Source of the DNA: a bacterium
Lineage (GTDB): Bacteria > Chloroflexota > Dormibacteria > Aeolococcales > Bog-877
Length of the DNA: 7,243 bases
Assembly: GCA_021844355.1 (NCBI GenBank)
Contig: JAKBTP010000132.1
Span: 1-7,243, forward strand
Direction of reading: 5' to 3'
Shown: one piece after another, positions 1 to 6,686 of the stretch
Layout of the letters: each line of letters begins with the position of its first letter
Numbering within the stretch: position 1 is the stretch's first letter
Made by a program: the position numbers and the translations under genes
Notes under the pieces: generated by a model
Databases searched by the model: none
What the model was told of the DNA's origin: nothing
What the model saw: only the letters and a program-made list of their open reading frames with translations

Positions 1-1314
1 GTCCATCCCGGCTCTCTCGCCGCAGCTGCCGAGCGCCTCCCACACCTGGCTTCCCTGGGTTTCGACGTCCTCTACCTCACCCCGATCCACCCGGTGGGGG
101 TCACCGGCAGGCGGGGACGGAACAACGCCCCAGCGGCCCTCCCTGGCGACCCAGGCAGTCCCTGGGCCATCGGCTCCGAGGCGGGGGGGCACATGGAGGT
201 GGACCCCGAGCTGGGAACCATGGAGGACTTCCGCCGGCTTCTCGCGCGCGCCGAAGCGGTGGGGATGGAGGTGGCCATGGACTATGCCCTCCAATGCTCA
301 CGCGACCACCCCTGGGTACGAGAGCATCCGAACTGGTTCCGCCGCCGGCCAGACGGCTCCATCCGACCGGCTGAGAATCCCCCCAAGCGGTACGACGACA
401 TCTACCCTCTCGACTTCAACTGCCCGGAGTGGAGGGCACTCTGGGCGGCCTGTTACGAGATCCTCGATCACTGGGCCCGCCAGGGGGTGCGGACCTTCCG
501 GGTCGACAACCCCCACACCAAGCCGGTGCCCTTCTGGGAGTACGTGGTGGGTCGCCTCCGGCTCGAGCACCCGGACGCCATCCTCCTGGCGGAGGCGTTC
601 ACCGCCCCGGCGATGATGCGCGAGCTTGCCAAGCTCGGCTTCTCCCAGTCCTACACCTACTTCACCTGGAGGCAGACCAGGGACGAGCTGGCGGCCTATG
701 GGCGCGAGCTGGCGGAGGAAACCGCCGACTACCTGCGTCCGAACTTCTTCGTCAACACCCCCGACATACTCACCGCCCAACTGCAGGAGGGTGGCGCGGG
801 TGCCTTCCGCTCCCGGCTCCTTCTCGCCTCCACCCTATCCTCGAGCTATGGGATTTACAGCGGCTTCGAGCATCTGGAGCGGGCGGCGCTGGGGCCCGGG
901 AGTGAGGAGTACCTGGACTCCGAGAAGTACCAGTACCGCCCCCGGCCCGGCCACGGCGACCCGGCCATGGAAGCGCTCATCTCCACCGTGAACGCCGCCC
1001 GGCGGGCTCACCCAGCTCTGCAGCAGTTCCGCCGGCTCTTCTTCCACTGGGCCGACCAACCCGACATCCTGTGCTACTCCAAGACGACGCCTGGTCTCGG
1101 GGACCGGGTACTGGTGGTTGTGAATCTCGATCCCTGGCAGGCCCACGAGTCCATGGTCCACCTTGATCTGACTCGGCTCGGCTTGAGTCCCGACGCCAGC
1201 TTCGCGCTCACGGACCTGCTGGACGGGGCGGAGTACCGCTGGCACGGAGCGCACAACTACGTGCGCCTGGACCCCGCTCGAGCCCCCGGTCACCTCTTCG
1301 CGGTGGTGCCGTGA
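1..1314 (+). CDS. glgE: Alpha-1,4-glucan:maltose-1-phosphate maltosyltransferase GlgE, 5' end missing
   Basis: This cytoplasmic GH13 enzyme transfers maltosyl units from maltose 1-phosphate to the non-reducing end of an alpha-1,4-glucan. The frame is open from base 1 and gives 437 residues. Family members are about 660-700 residues, so the N-terminal domains and the start of the barrel lie outside the window. Visible landmarks, numbered from the first codon, are the TPIHP strand (27-31), GRNN (39-42), ALQCSRDHPW (96-105), AENPPKRYDDIYP (124-136), RVDNPHTKP with nucleophile Asp169, LLAEAFT with acid/base Glu198, and NTPDI with Asp255. Spacings of 29 and 57 residues between these three match my memory of Streptomyces coelicolor GlgE (394/423/480). 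EEYLDSEKYQ follows, and the last 90 or so residues look like the C-terminal beta domain. An Arg stands at 38 where family members often have Lys. The stop overlaps treS by 4 bases. Identification is very secure; the true start is not visible. Confidence 0.97.
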   Translation, partial: VHPGSLAAAAERLPHLASLGFDVLYLTPIHPVGVTGRRGRNNAPAALPGDPGSPWAIGSEAGGHMEVDPELGTMEDFRRLLARAEAVGMEVAMDYALQCSRDHPWVREHPNWFRRRPDGSIRPAENPPKRYDDIYPLDFNCPEWRALWAACYEILDHWARQGVRTFRVDNPHTKPVPFWEYVVGRLRLEHPDAILLAEAFTAPAMMRELAKLGFSQSYTYFTWRQTRDELAAYGRELAEETADYLRPNFFVNTPDILTAQLQEGGAGAFRSRLLLASTLSSSYGIYSGFEHLERAALGPGSEEYLDSEKYQYRPRPGHGDPAMEALISTVNAARRAHPALQQFRRLFFHWADQPDILCYSKTTPGLGDRVLVVVNLDPWQAHESMVHLDLTRLGLSPDASFALTDLLDGAEYRWHGAHNYVRLDPARAPGHLFAVVP

Positions 1315-2954
1315 CGTCCCGGGAGCCCTCCCGCTGGTACCAGGATGCGGTCATGTACGAGGTGCTGGTTCGCGGCTTCTACGACAGCAACGGCGACGGC
1401 ATCGGCGACCTGCCCGGACTCACCTCCAAGCTCGACTACCTCAACTGGCTCGGTGTCGACTGCATCTGGTTGCTCCCAGTCTTCGCCTCGCCGCTCCGGG
1501 ACGGTGGCTACGACATCTCCGACTTCTATGCCATCCACCCCGACTACGGCACCGTTGAGGACTTCCGGGAGCTGATCGAGGCGGCCCATGCAAGAGGAAT
1601 CCGGGTCATCTCGGATCTGGTGATGAACCACACCTCGGACCTGCACCCCTGGTTTCAGGAGGCCCGGAGCAGCCCCACCTCGCCGAAGCGGGATTGGTAC
1701 CTGTGGAGCGACACCAACTCGCGGTACCGCCAGGCCCGGGTCATCTTCGTCGACACCGAGACTTCCAACTGGACCTGGGACGAGGTGGCCGGTGCCTACT
1801 ACTGGCACCGCTTCTTCCGCCACCAGCCCGACCTCAACTACGACAACCCCGAGGTCCAGGAGGCCATGCTGGACGTCATCCGCTACTGGCTGGGCATGGG
1901 GCTGGACGGGCTGCGGCTGGATGCGGTGCCCTACCTCTTCGAGCGCGAGGGCACGAACTGCGAGAACCTGCCTGAGACCCACCAGTACCTGAAGCGGGTC
2001 CGGGCCGTTGTGGACGCCGAGTTTCCCGACCGGGTGCTGCTGGCAGAGGCGAACCAATGGCCCCGGGACGTCCGCGCCTACTACGGCGAGGGGGACGAGT
2101 GCCAGATGTGCTTCCACTTCCCCCTCATGCCAAGGATGTTCATGGCTCTGCGCCAGGAGCAGCGCTACCCGATCACCGAGATCCTGGCGGACACCCCAGC
2201 CATTCCGGACGGCTGCCAGTGGGGCCTGTTCCTGCGTAATCACGACGAGCTGACCCTGGAGATGGTGACCGACACCGAGCGTGACTACATGTATGCCGAG
2301 TTCGCCGCCGACCCGCGCATGAAGCTCAACCTGGGCATACGTCGGCGTCTTGCCCCGCTACTGGGCAACGGCCGCCGCCAGATGGAGCTCTTCATTGCCT
2401 TGCTCCTCTCCCTCCCCGGGACCCCGATCCTCTATTACGGGGACGAGATCGGGATGGGTGACAACGTTTACGTGCGGGACCGCGATGGCGTCCGCACCCC
2501 GATGCAGTGGAACGCCGACCGGTGCGGTGGATTCTCCCGCGCCGACTTCGCTCAGCTCTACCTGCCCCCACTGATGGATCCGGTTTACGGCTACCAGGCC
2601 TGCAATGTGGAACAGCAGCAGCGCAGTGAGAGCTCACTGTTACAGTGGGTGCGGAGGTTCGTTCGGGTGCGCCAGGCCCACCCGGTCTTCGGGCGCGGGG
2701 ACTTCACGATTGTGGAAGTCAACAACCCCTCAGTTTTCGCGTTCGTGCGATCCTCTGCGGATGAGGAGGTGCTGTGCGTGAACAACCTCTCGCGCTTCGC
2801 CCAACCGGCGAGCCTGGCGCTGCCCGCCTACTCCGGACGCTCCCCGGTGGAACTGGTGGGCAGGGTCCCCTTCCCGAAGATCGGAAGGTCACCCTATCCG
2901 CTGACACTCGGGCCCCACGGCTTCTACTGGTTGCGGCTCGAGCCAGGGTCTTGA
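1311..2954 (+). CDS. treS: Trehalose synthase TreS (maltose alpha-D-glucosyltransferase)
   Basis: TreS reversibly interconverts trehalose and maltose by an intramolecular retaining mechanism in the cytoplasm; here it would supply maltose to Mak. The 547-residue protein is a stand-alone GH13 TreS, not the TreS-Mak fusion found in many proteobacteria. It opens with the family signature SRWYQDAVMYEV, then a calcium-site motif DSNGDGIGD (25-33), GGYDIS (65-70), MNHTSD (105-110), GLDGLRLDAV with nucleophile Asp204, LLAEANQW with acid/base Glu246, and LRNHDELTLEM with transition-state Asp312. The TreS-typical stretches TNCENLPETH, RDGVRTPMQW and CVNNLSRFAQPA are also present. The GTG start was chosen because the WYQDAV signature precedes the first in-frame ATG (Met15) and because it overlaps the glgE stop as GTGA. 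No convincing Shine-Dalgarno sequence precedes it, which suggests coupled translation from glgE. Product and boundaries are both well supported. Confidence 0.97.
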   Translation: MTSREPSRWYQDAVMYEVLVRGFYDSNGDGIGDLPGLTSKLDYLNWLGVDCIWLLPVFASPLRDGGYDISDFYAIHPDYGTVEDFRELIEAAHARGIRVISDLVMNHTSDLHPWFQEARSSPTSPKRDWYLWSDTNSRYRQARVIFVDTETSNWTWDEVAGAYYWHRFFRHQPDLNYDNPEVQEAMLDVIRYWLGMGLDGLRLDAVPYLFEREGTNCENLPETHQYLKRVRAVVDAEFPDRVLLAEANQWPRDVRAYYGEGDECQMCFHFPLMPRMFMALRQEQRYPITEILADTPAIPDGCQWGLFLRNHDELTLEMVTDTERDYMYAEFAADPRMKLNLGIRRRLAPLLGNGRRQMELFIALLLSLPGTPILYYGDEIGMGDNVYVRDRDGVRTPMQWNADRCGGFSRADFAQLYLPPLMDPVYGYQACNVEQQQRSESSLLQWVRRFVRVRQAHPVFGRGDFTIVEVNNPSVFAFVRSSADEEVLCVNNLSRFAQPASLALPAYSGRSPVELVGRVPFPKIGRSPYPLTLGPHGFYWLRLEPGS

Positions 2955-2963
2955 CCCTCGAGC
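2936..2963 (+). promoter_or_regulatory. Inverted repeat presenting the mak TTG start in its loop
   Basis: GCTCGAG (2936-2942) is the reverse complement of CTCGAGC (2957-2963). Inside it, GGT (2947-2949) can pair with ACC (2954-2956), leaving the loop CTTG (2950-2953), which contains the TTG start of mak and part of the treS stop. Bases 2943-2946 would bulge on the 5' side. A short perfect inverted repeat, AGGGTC-TT-GACCCT (2945-2958), is centred on the same point. The symmetry is real in the sequence; any role in coupling treS and mak translation is speculative. Confidence 0.28.
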
Positions 2964-4450
2964 TGGACCAGCTGCCTCAGCTGTTCGCCGAGATCGCCAG
3001 GTGGCTCCCCGGTCAGCGCTGGTTCGGTCACAAGGCGGAGGGTCCGACTTTCGTGCGTCCTCGGGCGATCCTCTGGGTCTCCCCCCTCCCCCATCCCCGG
3101 GCCCTGGTCCTGGCCGAGGTCGGGCTGGACTCTGGAACCGTGGCCGCCTACCACCTTGGCCTCGACTTCGACCCCGCCGGCTCACCGGAAGCTGGCGACG
3201 TCATCTGGGAGGGAACTGACCCCCAAGAAAGGCGCTGGTCGGTCAGGGAGGTGCTCTCCCAGCCGGCGTTTTCCCGAGCGCTCATTGGGGCTGCGCGCTC
3301 GGGGTCGGCAGAGGCCGCGCACCTGGTGGTGACCCCGGCGGGGGCAGAGGAACACCTCACCTCCGCCGATGGCGCCCGGGCGCTCGGACTGGAGCAGAGC
3401 AACAGCAGCCTTGTCGTGGGCGAACGGGTGCTGGTCAAGTTCTACCGCAGAGCGTGGCCGGCCCCCAGCCCGGAGGTGGAGCTGACCTCGGCCCTCACCC
3501 GAGTCGGATTCCCGGCCATCGCCCCGGCCCTGGGGTCCATGGAGCTGGAGGCAGGAGGTGATCGCACCACCCTGGGCCTGATCCAGCGCTACCTGGCCAA
3601 CTCCACCGAGGGGATGGTGCTGGCCCAAACCTCGCTTCGGGATTTGGAGGGCGATCTGCTCATGGAGGCCGACGGAGACGTTCCACCTCCTGAGCGGTGT
3701 CGGCGAGCTGTGCTGCAACAGGGCGGGTCATTCCTTCCAGCTGCCCGGGAGCTAGGTCACCTGACCGGGGCGCTGCACCTGGCGCTCGCTTCTCCGGCCA
3801 GTGGCCTAAAGCCACCGGCCGCCGAAATGGAGAGTTCCGACGTGCAGTCGATCCGAGACCGGGGACTGCAGCACCTCGAGCGGCTGCTCCAGGTGCGCGA
3901 ACCTCGCCTGGAACCACTGCGGGTTCGCGCGGCGGATGTTCGGCGGGTCCTCGTTGAAGCCGGCAGCCTGCCCCGGGCCGGGAGCAAGATCCGGGTCCAC
4001 GGGGATTTGCATCTCGGGCAGGTCGTCCGAAACGACGAGGGGTGGCACTTCTTGGACTTCGAGGGCCGCCCATCTGAGCCGCCCGCACTCCGGCGCCAGC
4101 TGGCGTCTCCACTGCGGGACGTCGCCGGGATGCTTCGCTCCCTGGAGTACGCCGCAGCCCTGGCCCTGCGTCAGCAGGTGCACCCCGACGAGGCCAACGC
4201 CAGGACGCTAAGTCCGTACGGGCTGGCCTGGGCCGAGGTGATGAGGGAGGCCTTCTGGCTGGCCTACTGGCGCGACCCCGGGGTGCTGGCGCTCCTGCCC
4301 CCCGCCCCGGAGGACCGGGAGCTCCTGCTGCGGGCACTGGAGCTCAATCAGTGCCTCTATGAGCTCGAGTACGAGATCAACTTCCGGCCGGACTGGATCG
4401 AGATTCCCCTCGAGGGGATAGTGCGCCTGGTCGCTGCGGGGAGCTGGTGA
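2951..4450 (+). CDS. mak: Maltokinase Mak (Pep2), ATP:maltose 1-phosphotransferase
   Basis: Mak phosphorylates the maltose made by TreS, giving maltose 1-phosphate for GlgE. The 499-residue protein is slightly longer than the Mycobacterium enzyme (about 455). It has the family N-terminal motif LPGQRWFGHK (19-28), a nucleotide-binding region EQSNSS (148-153) followed by VKF with Lys163, the catalytic loop RVHGDLHLGQV with Asp352, and the metal-binding motif DFEGRP (369-374). SPLRDVAGMLRSLEYAA (387 onward) and a C-terminal YELEYEINFRPDW segment follow, both typical of maltokinases with the aminoglycoside-phosphotransferase-like kinase fold. The frame is open 177 bases further upstream inside treS, but I place the start at TTG 2951. 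It gives the same 4-base overlap as the other junctions, and little conserved sequence precedes QRWF. AGGG at 2945-2948 lies too close to the TTG to be a normal ribosome-binding site. The function is secure; the start is likely but unproven. Confidence 0.94.
   Translation: MTLELDQLPQLFAEIARWLPGQRWFGHKAEGPTFVRPRAILWVSPLPHPRALVLAEVGLDSGTVAAYHLGLDFDPAGSPEAGDVIWEGTDPQERRWSVREVLSQPAFSRALIGAARSGSAEAAHLVVTPAGAEEHLTSADGARALGLEQSNSSLVVGERVLVKFYRRAWPAPSPEVELTSALTRVGFPAIAPALGSMELEAGGDRTTLGLIQRYLANSTEGMVLAQTSLRDLEGDLLMEADGDVPPPERCRRAVLQQGGSFLPAARELGHLTGALHLALASPASGLKPPAAEMESSDVQSIRDRGLQHLERLLQVREPRLEPLRVRAADVRRVLVEAGSLPRAGSKIRVHGDLHLGQVVRNDEGWHFLDFEGRPSEPPALRRQLASPLRDVAGMLRSLEYAAALALRQQVHPDEANARTLSPYGLAWAEVMREAFWLAYWRDPGVLALLPPAPEDRELLLRALELNQCLYELEYEINFRPDWIEIPLEGIVRLVAAGSW
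4438..4443 (+). promoter_or_regulatory. Ribosome-binding site for glgB
   Basis: GGGGAG lies within the last mak codons, three bases before GTG 4447. The match to the Shine-Dalgarno core is good but the spacing is shorter than usual. It is the only operon junction in the window with a reasonable purine-rich site, which supports the GTG choice. Its last two bases fall in the stem described at 4442-4470. Confidence 0.4.
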
Positions 4451-4470
4451 CCGGGCCCGAGGTCACCGCT
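4442..4470 (+). promoter_or_regulatory. Hairpin enclosing the glgB start codon at the mak/glgB junction
   Basis: AGC-T-GGTGACC (4442-4452) is complementary to GGTCACC-GCT (4461-4470). This makes a 10-bp GC-rich stem with one bulged base (T4445) and an 8-base loop (4453-4460). The GTG start (4447-4449) and the mak stop TGA (4448-4450) lie inside the 5' arm, and the last two bases of the GGGGAG ribosome-binding site (4438-4443) are paired too. If it forms in mRNA, a ribosome finishing mak would have to open it before glgB could be started. The pairing is seen directly; the regulatory role is inference, and GC-rich coding DNA yields such repeats by chance at some rate. Confidence 0.4.
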
Positions 4471-6669
4471 GAGCAGGTGGGGCTCCTGCGGTCTGGCCGC
4501 AGTCAGGACCCCCACTCCATACTCGGCCTGCATCGTCGCGGCGAGGCCGGGATGGCCCTGGTCTGGCGGCCCGGCGTAGCCGGACTCAGGGGGGTCGTGG
4601 GCGAAGAGGTCTTCCCCTTCCGACAGCTCGAGGAGGATCCGGAGTTTCAGCTTGCCACGCTGAACCCGCGGCAGATGTCAGCCGCCGAGGAGCTGGCGCG
4701 TTCGGGGATGCCGCCCTTCCTGCTCGAGCGGGAGTCCGCGGGACAGACAGAATCTGTGCCGGCCGACCCGTACAGCCTCAGCCCGACTCTTGGTCCCCAG
4801 GACCTTCACCTCCTGGCGGAGGGAACCGATCGGTACCTGTACCGCCACCTGGGCGCCAACTTCCGGACGCACCAGGGGGTCCAGGGGACGGCCTTTGCGG
4901 TCTGGGCGCCCAACGCCCTCGGGGTTCGGCTCGTCGGCGCGTTCTGCGGGTGGGACTCCCCCACCCTGCCCATGCGCAACCTAGGTGCCGCAGGGATCTG
5001 GGAGATCTTCGTCCCCGGAGTGGAGGCGGGAACCCTTTACAAGTTCTGGATCCTCCGCGCGGACGGGAGCTGGGTGTACAAGGCAGATCCCGTCGGACGG
5101 CGCATGGAGGTGCCGCCGCGGACCGCCAGTGTCGTCGCGGCACCGTTGGTTCCGGCGGGCCCCGAGTGGCGCCTGGCTCGTGACGCGGGCGAGCCGCTGA
5201 GCTCTCCCATCAGCGTCTACGAGGTGCACTTGAATTCCTGGCGCCGACGGGAAGATGGGTCACCACTCACCTACCGCGAGTTGGGTGAGGAGTTGGGCGC
5301 CTACGCCCGGGAGCTCGGCTTCACCCATGTGGAGCTGATGCCCGTGGCCGAGCACCCATATGGGGGCTCCTGGGGCTACCAGGTGAGCGGCTACTACGCC
5401 CCCACCGCCCGCTTCGGCAGTCCTCAGGACTTTCTTGACATGGTCAACTCGCTGCACCAGGCCGGGGTCGGAGTGATCCTTGACTGGGTCCCAGCCCACT
5501 TTCCCCGGGACGATTTCGCCCTCAACAGATTCGACGGAACCGCCCTTTATGAGCACCAGGATCCCCGCCTCGGGGTGCACCCGGACTGGGGAACCGCCAT
5601 CTTCAACTTCGGGCGCCGCGAGGTCCGCAACTTCCTGGTGGCCAATGCCCTCTACTGGCTCGACGAGTTCGATGTGGACGGCCTCCGGGTTGATGCGGTG
5701 GCCTCCATGCTCTATCTCGATTACAGCCGCAAGCCGGGCGAGTGGGTCCCCAACCGGTTCGGAGGCCGGGAGAACCTGGACGCGGTGGAGTTCCTCCGCG
5801 AGGTCAACGTCGCCGTCTATGGGGAGCATCCCGGCGCCCTGATGATCGCCGAGGAGTCCACCGCCTGGCCGGGAGTCAGCCGCCCGGTATACACCGGTGG
5901 GTTGGGCTTCGGCCTCAAGTGGAACCTCGGCTGGATGCACGACACCCTCGACTACTTCTCGCGTGACCCCATCCACCGCCGCTACCACCACAACGCCCTG
6001 ACCTTCAGCCTGATGTACGCGTTCAGCGAGAACTTCCTGCTACCCCTCTCCCATGACGAGGTGGTCCACGGCAAGGGCTCCTTGCTCAGCCGGATGCCCG
6101 GCGACGACTGGCGGAAGTTCGCCAATCTCCGCGCGCTCTACGGGTACATGTGGGCCCATCCGGGCAAGCAGCTGCTGTTCATGGGGAGCGAGTTCGGCCA
6201 GCGCCGGGAGTGGGATTCCGACTCGAGCCTGGACTGGCAGCTGTTGGACCGTCCAGAGCACCTCGGGGTGCAGCGCTTGGTCCGCGACCTGAACCGCATC
6301 TACCGGGCCCAGCCCTCCCTCCACGAACTGGACTTCGATCAGAGAGGTTTCCGCTGGATCGACGGCAGCAACGCCGATGCCAACGTCATTGGCTTTGCCC
6401 GCTTCGCGGAGGATCCTGGCCGGCACCTGGTCTGCCTCTGCAACCTCTCACCCGTCCCCCGCTTCGGTTACCGGGTGGGGCTGCCCACGCCCGGTCCGTA
6501 CCGCGAGGTCCTGAACACCGACAGCCGCCACTACGGGGGCAGCGATGTCGGCAATCTGGGAGTGGTGGAGTCCGGTCCCACTCCCTGGCACGGGTTGCCC
6601 AACTCGGCCACGGTGACGCTCCCCCCGCTGGCCACGGTCTGGCTTGCCCCGGGACTGCGGCCGGACTGA
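4447..6669 (+). CDS. glgB: 1,4-alpha-glucan branching enzyme GlgB
   Basis: GlgB cuts alpha-1,4-linked glucan chains and reattaches the pieces through alpha-1,6 bonds, giving the branched product and new chain ends for GlgE. At 740 residues it is a full-length form with two N-terminal modules (E. coli GlgB is 728). The first module contains DPHSILGLH (21-29). The second is a CBM48 with YRHLGANF (133-140) and FAVWAPNALGVRLVGAFCGW (150-169). The GH13 barrel follows, with EVHLNSW (259-265), VPAHFPRDDFALNRFDGTAL (348-367), VDGLRVDAVASMLYLDYSR with nucleophile Asp416, MIAEEST with acid/base Glu469, and LSHDEVVHGKGSL with Asp537. The 53- and 68-residue spacings equal those of E. coli GlgB (405/458/526, from memory). 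A C-terminal beta domain ends the protein. GTG 4447 overlaps the mak stop as GTGA and leaves room for the first module. GGGGAG at 4438-4443 is a plausible but close ribosome-binding site. Confidence 0.98.
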   Translation: MTGPEVTAEQVGLLRSGRSQDPHSILGLHRRGEAGMALVWRPGVAGLRGVVGEEVFPFRQLEEDPEFQLATLNPRQMSAAEELARSGMPPFLLERESAGQTESVPADPYSLSPTLGPQDLHLLAEGTDRYLYRHLGANFRTHQGVQGTAFAVWAPNALGVRLVGAFCGWDSPTLPMRNLGAAGIWEIFVPGVEAGTLYKFWILRADGSWVYKADPVGRRMEVPPRTASVVAAPLVPAGPEWRLARDAGEPLSSPISVYEVHLNSWRRREDGSPLTYRELGEELGAYARELGFTHVELMPVAEHPYGGSWGYQVSGYYAPTARFGSPQDFLDMVNSLHQAGVGVILDWVPAHFPRDDFALNRFDGTALYEHQDPRLGVHPDWGTAIFNFGRREVRNFLVANALYWLDEFDVDGLRVDAVASMLYLDYSRKPGEWVPNRFGGRENLDAVEFLREVNVAVYGEHPGALMIAEESTAWPGVSRPVYTGGLGFGLKWNLGWMHDTLDYFSRDPIHRRYHHNALTFSLMYAFSENFLLPLSHDEVVHGKGSLLSRMPGDDWRKFANLRALYGYMWAHPGKQLLFMGSEFGQRREWDSDSSLDWQLLDRPEHLGVQRLVRDLNRIYRAQPSLHELDFDQRGFRWIDGSNADANVIGFARFAEDPGRHLVCLCNLSPVPRFGYRVGLPTPGPYREVLNTDSRHYGGSDVGNLGVVESGPTPWHGLPNSATVTLPPLATVWLAPGLRPD

Positions 6670-6680
6670 TCGGCCCGCAG
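6655..6680. terminator. Candidate bidirectional hairpin terminator between glgB and the convergent hydrolase
   Basis: CTGCGGCCG (6655-6663) pairs with CGGCCCGCAG (6671-6680) through 9 base pairs with one bulged base (C6674) and a 7-base loop that holds the glgB stop codon. It is the clearest stem at the tail-to-tail junction, 6 bases beyond the hydrolase stop when read on the minus strand. Neither strand has a U-tract after the stem; on the plus strand only a loose pyrimidine run follows. It would therefore be a non-canonical terminator of the kind proposed for high-GC bacteria, or simply a 3'-end stabilising structure. Confidence 0.4.
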
Positions 6681-6686
6681 CGTCCG

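Noticed and set aside
94..1314. GTG at 94 as the start of a 406-residue protein
   Set aside because: The same frame is open to base 1 and encodes conserved GlgE barrel sequence (LYLTPIHP) just before this GTG, so the codon is internal and the gene is cut by the window edge.
1290..2243. Long open frame (317 codons) antisense to treS
   Set aside because: Its low-complexity Val/Gly/Glu-rich composition mirrors treS codon usage, there is no recognisable motif, and it lies wholly opposite a conserved gene. Such shadow frames are usual in GC-rich DNA.
2774..2950. Upstream extension of maltokinase to an in-frame start inside treS
   Set aside because: It would add 59 Arg/Pro/Leu-rich residues unlike the family N-terminus and overlap treS by about 180 bases; TTG 2951 fits the operon's 4-base overlap pattern.
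2951..2956. TTGACC as a possible -35 box for an internal promoter before mak
   Set aside because: No plausible -10 element follows at the normal spacing, and the bases are explained by the treS stop and mak start.
3660..4337. Open frame (225 codons) antisense to mak
   Set aside because: The product is an Arg/Pro/Ala/Gly-rich sequence with no recognisable fold, typical of a reverse-frame shadow.
5260..5991. Open frame (243 codons) antisense to glgB
   Set aside because: It lies opposite the most conserved part of the GlgB barrel, has a Val/Glu/Gly-biased composition and no domain signature.
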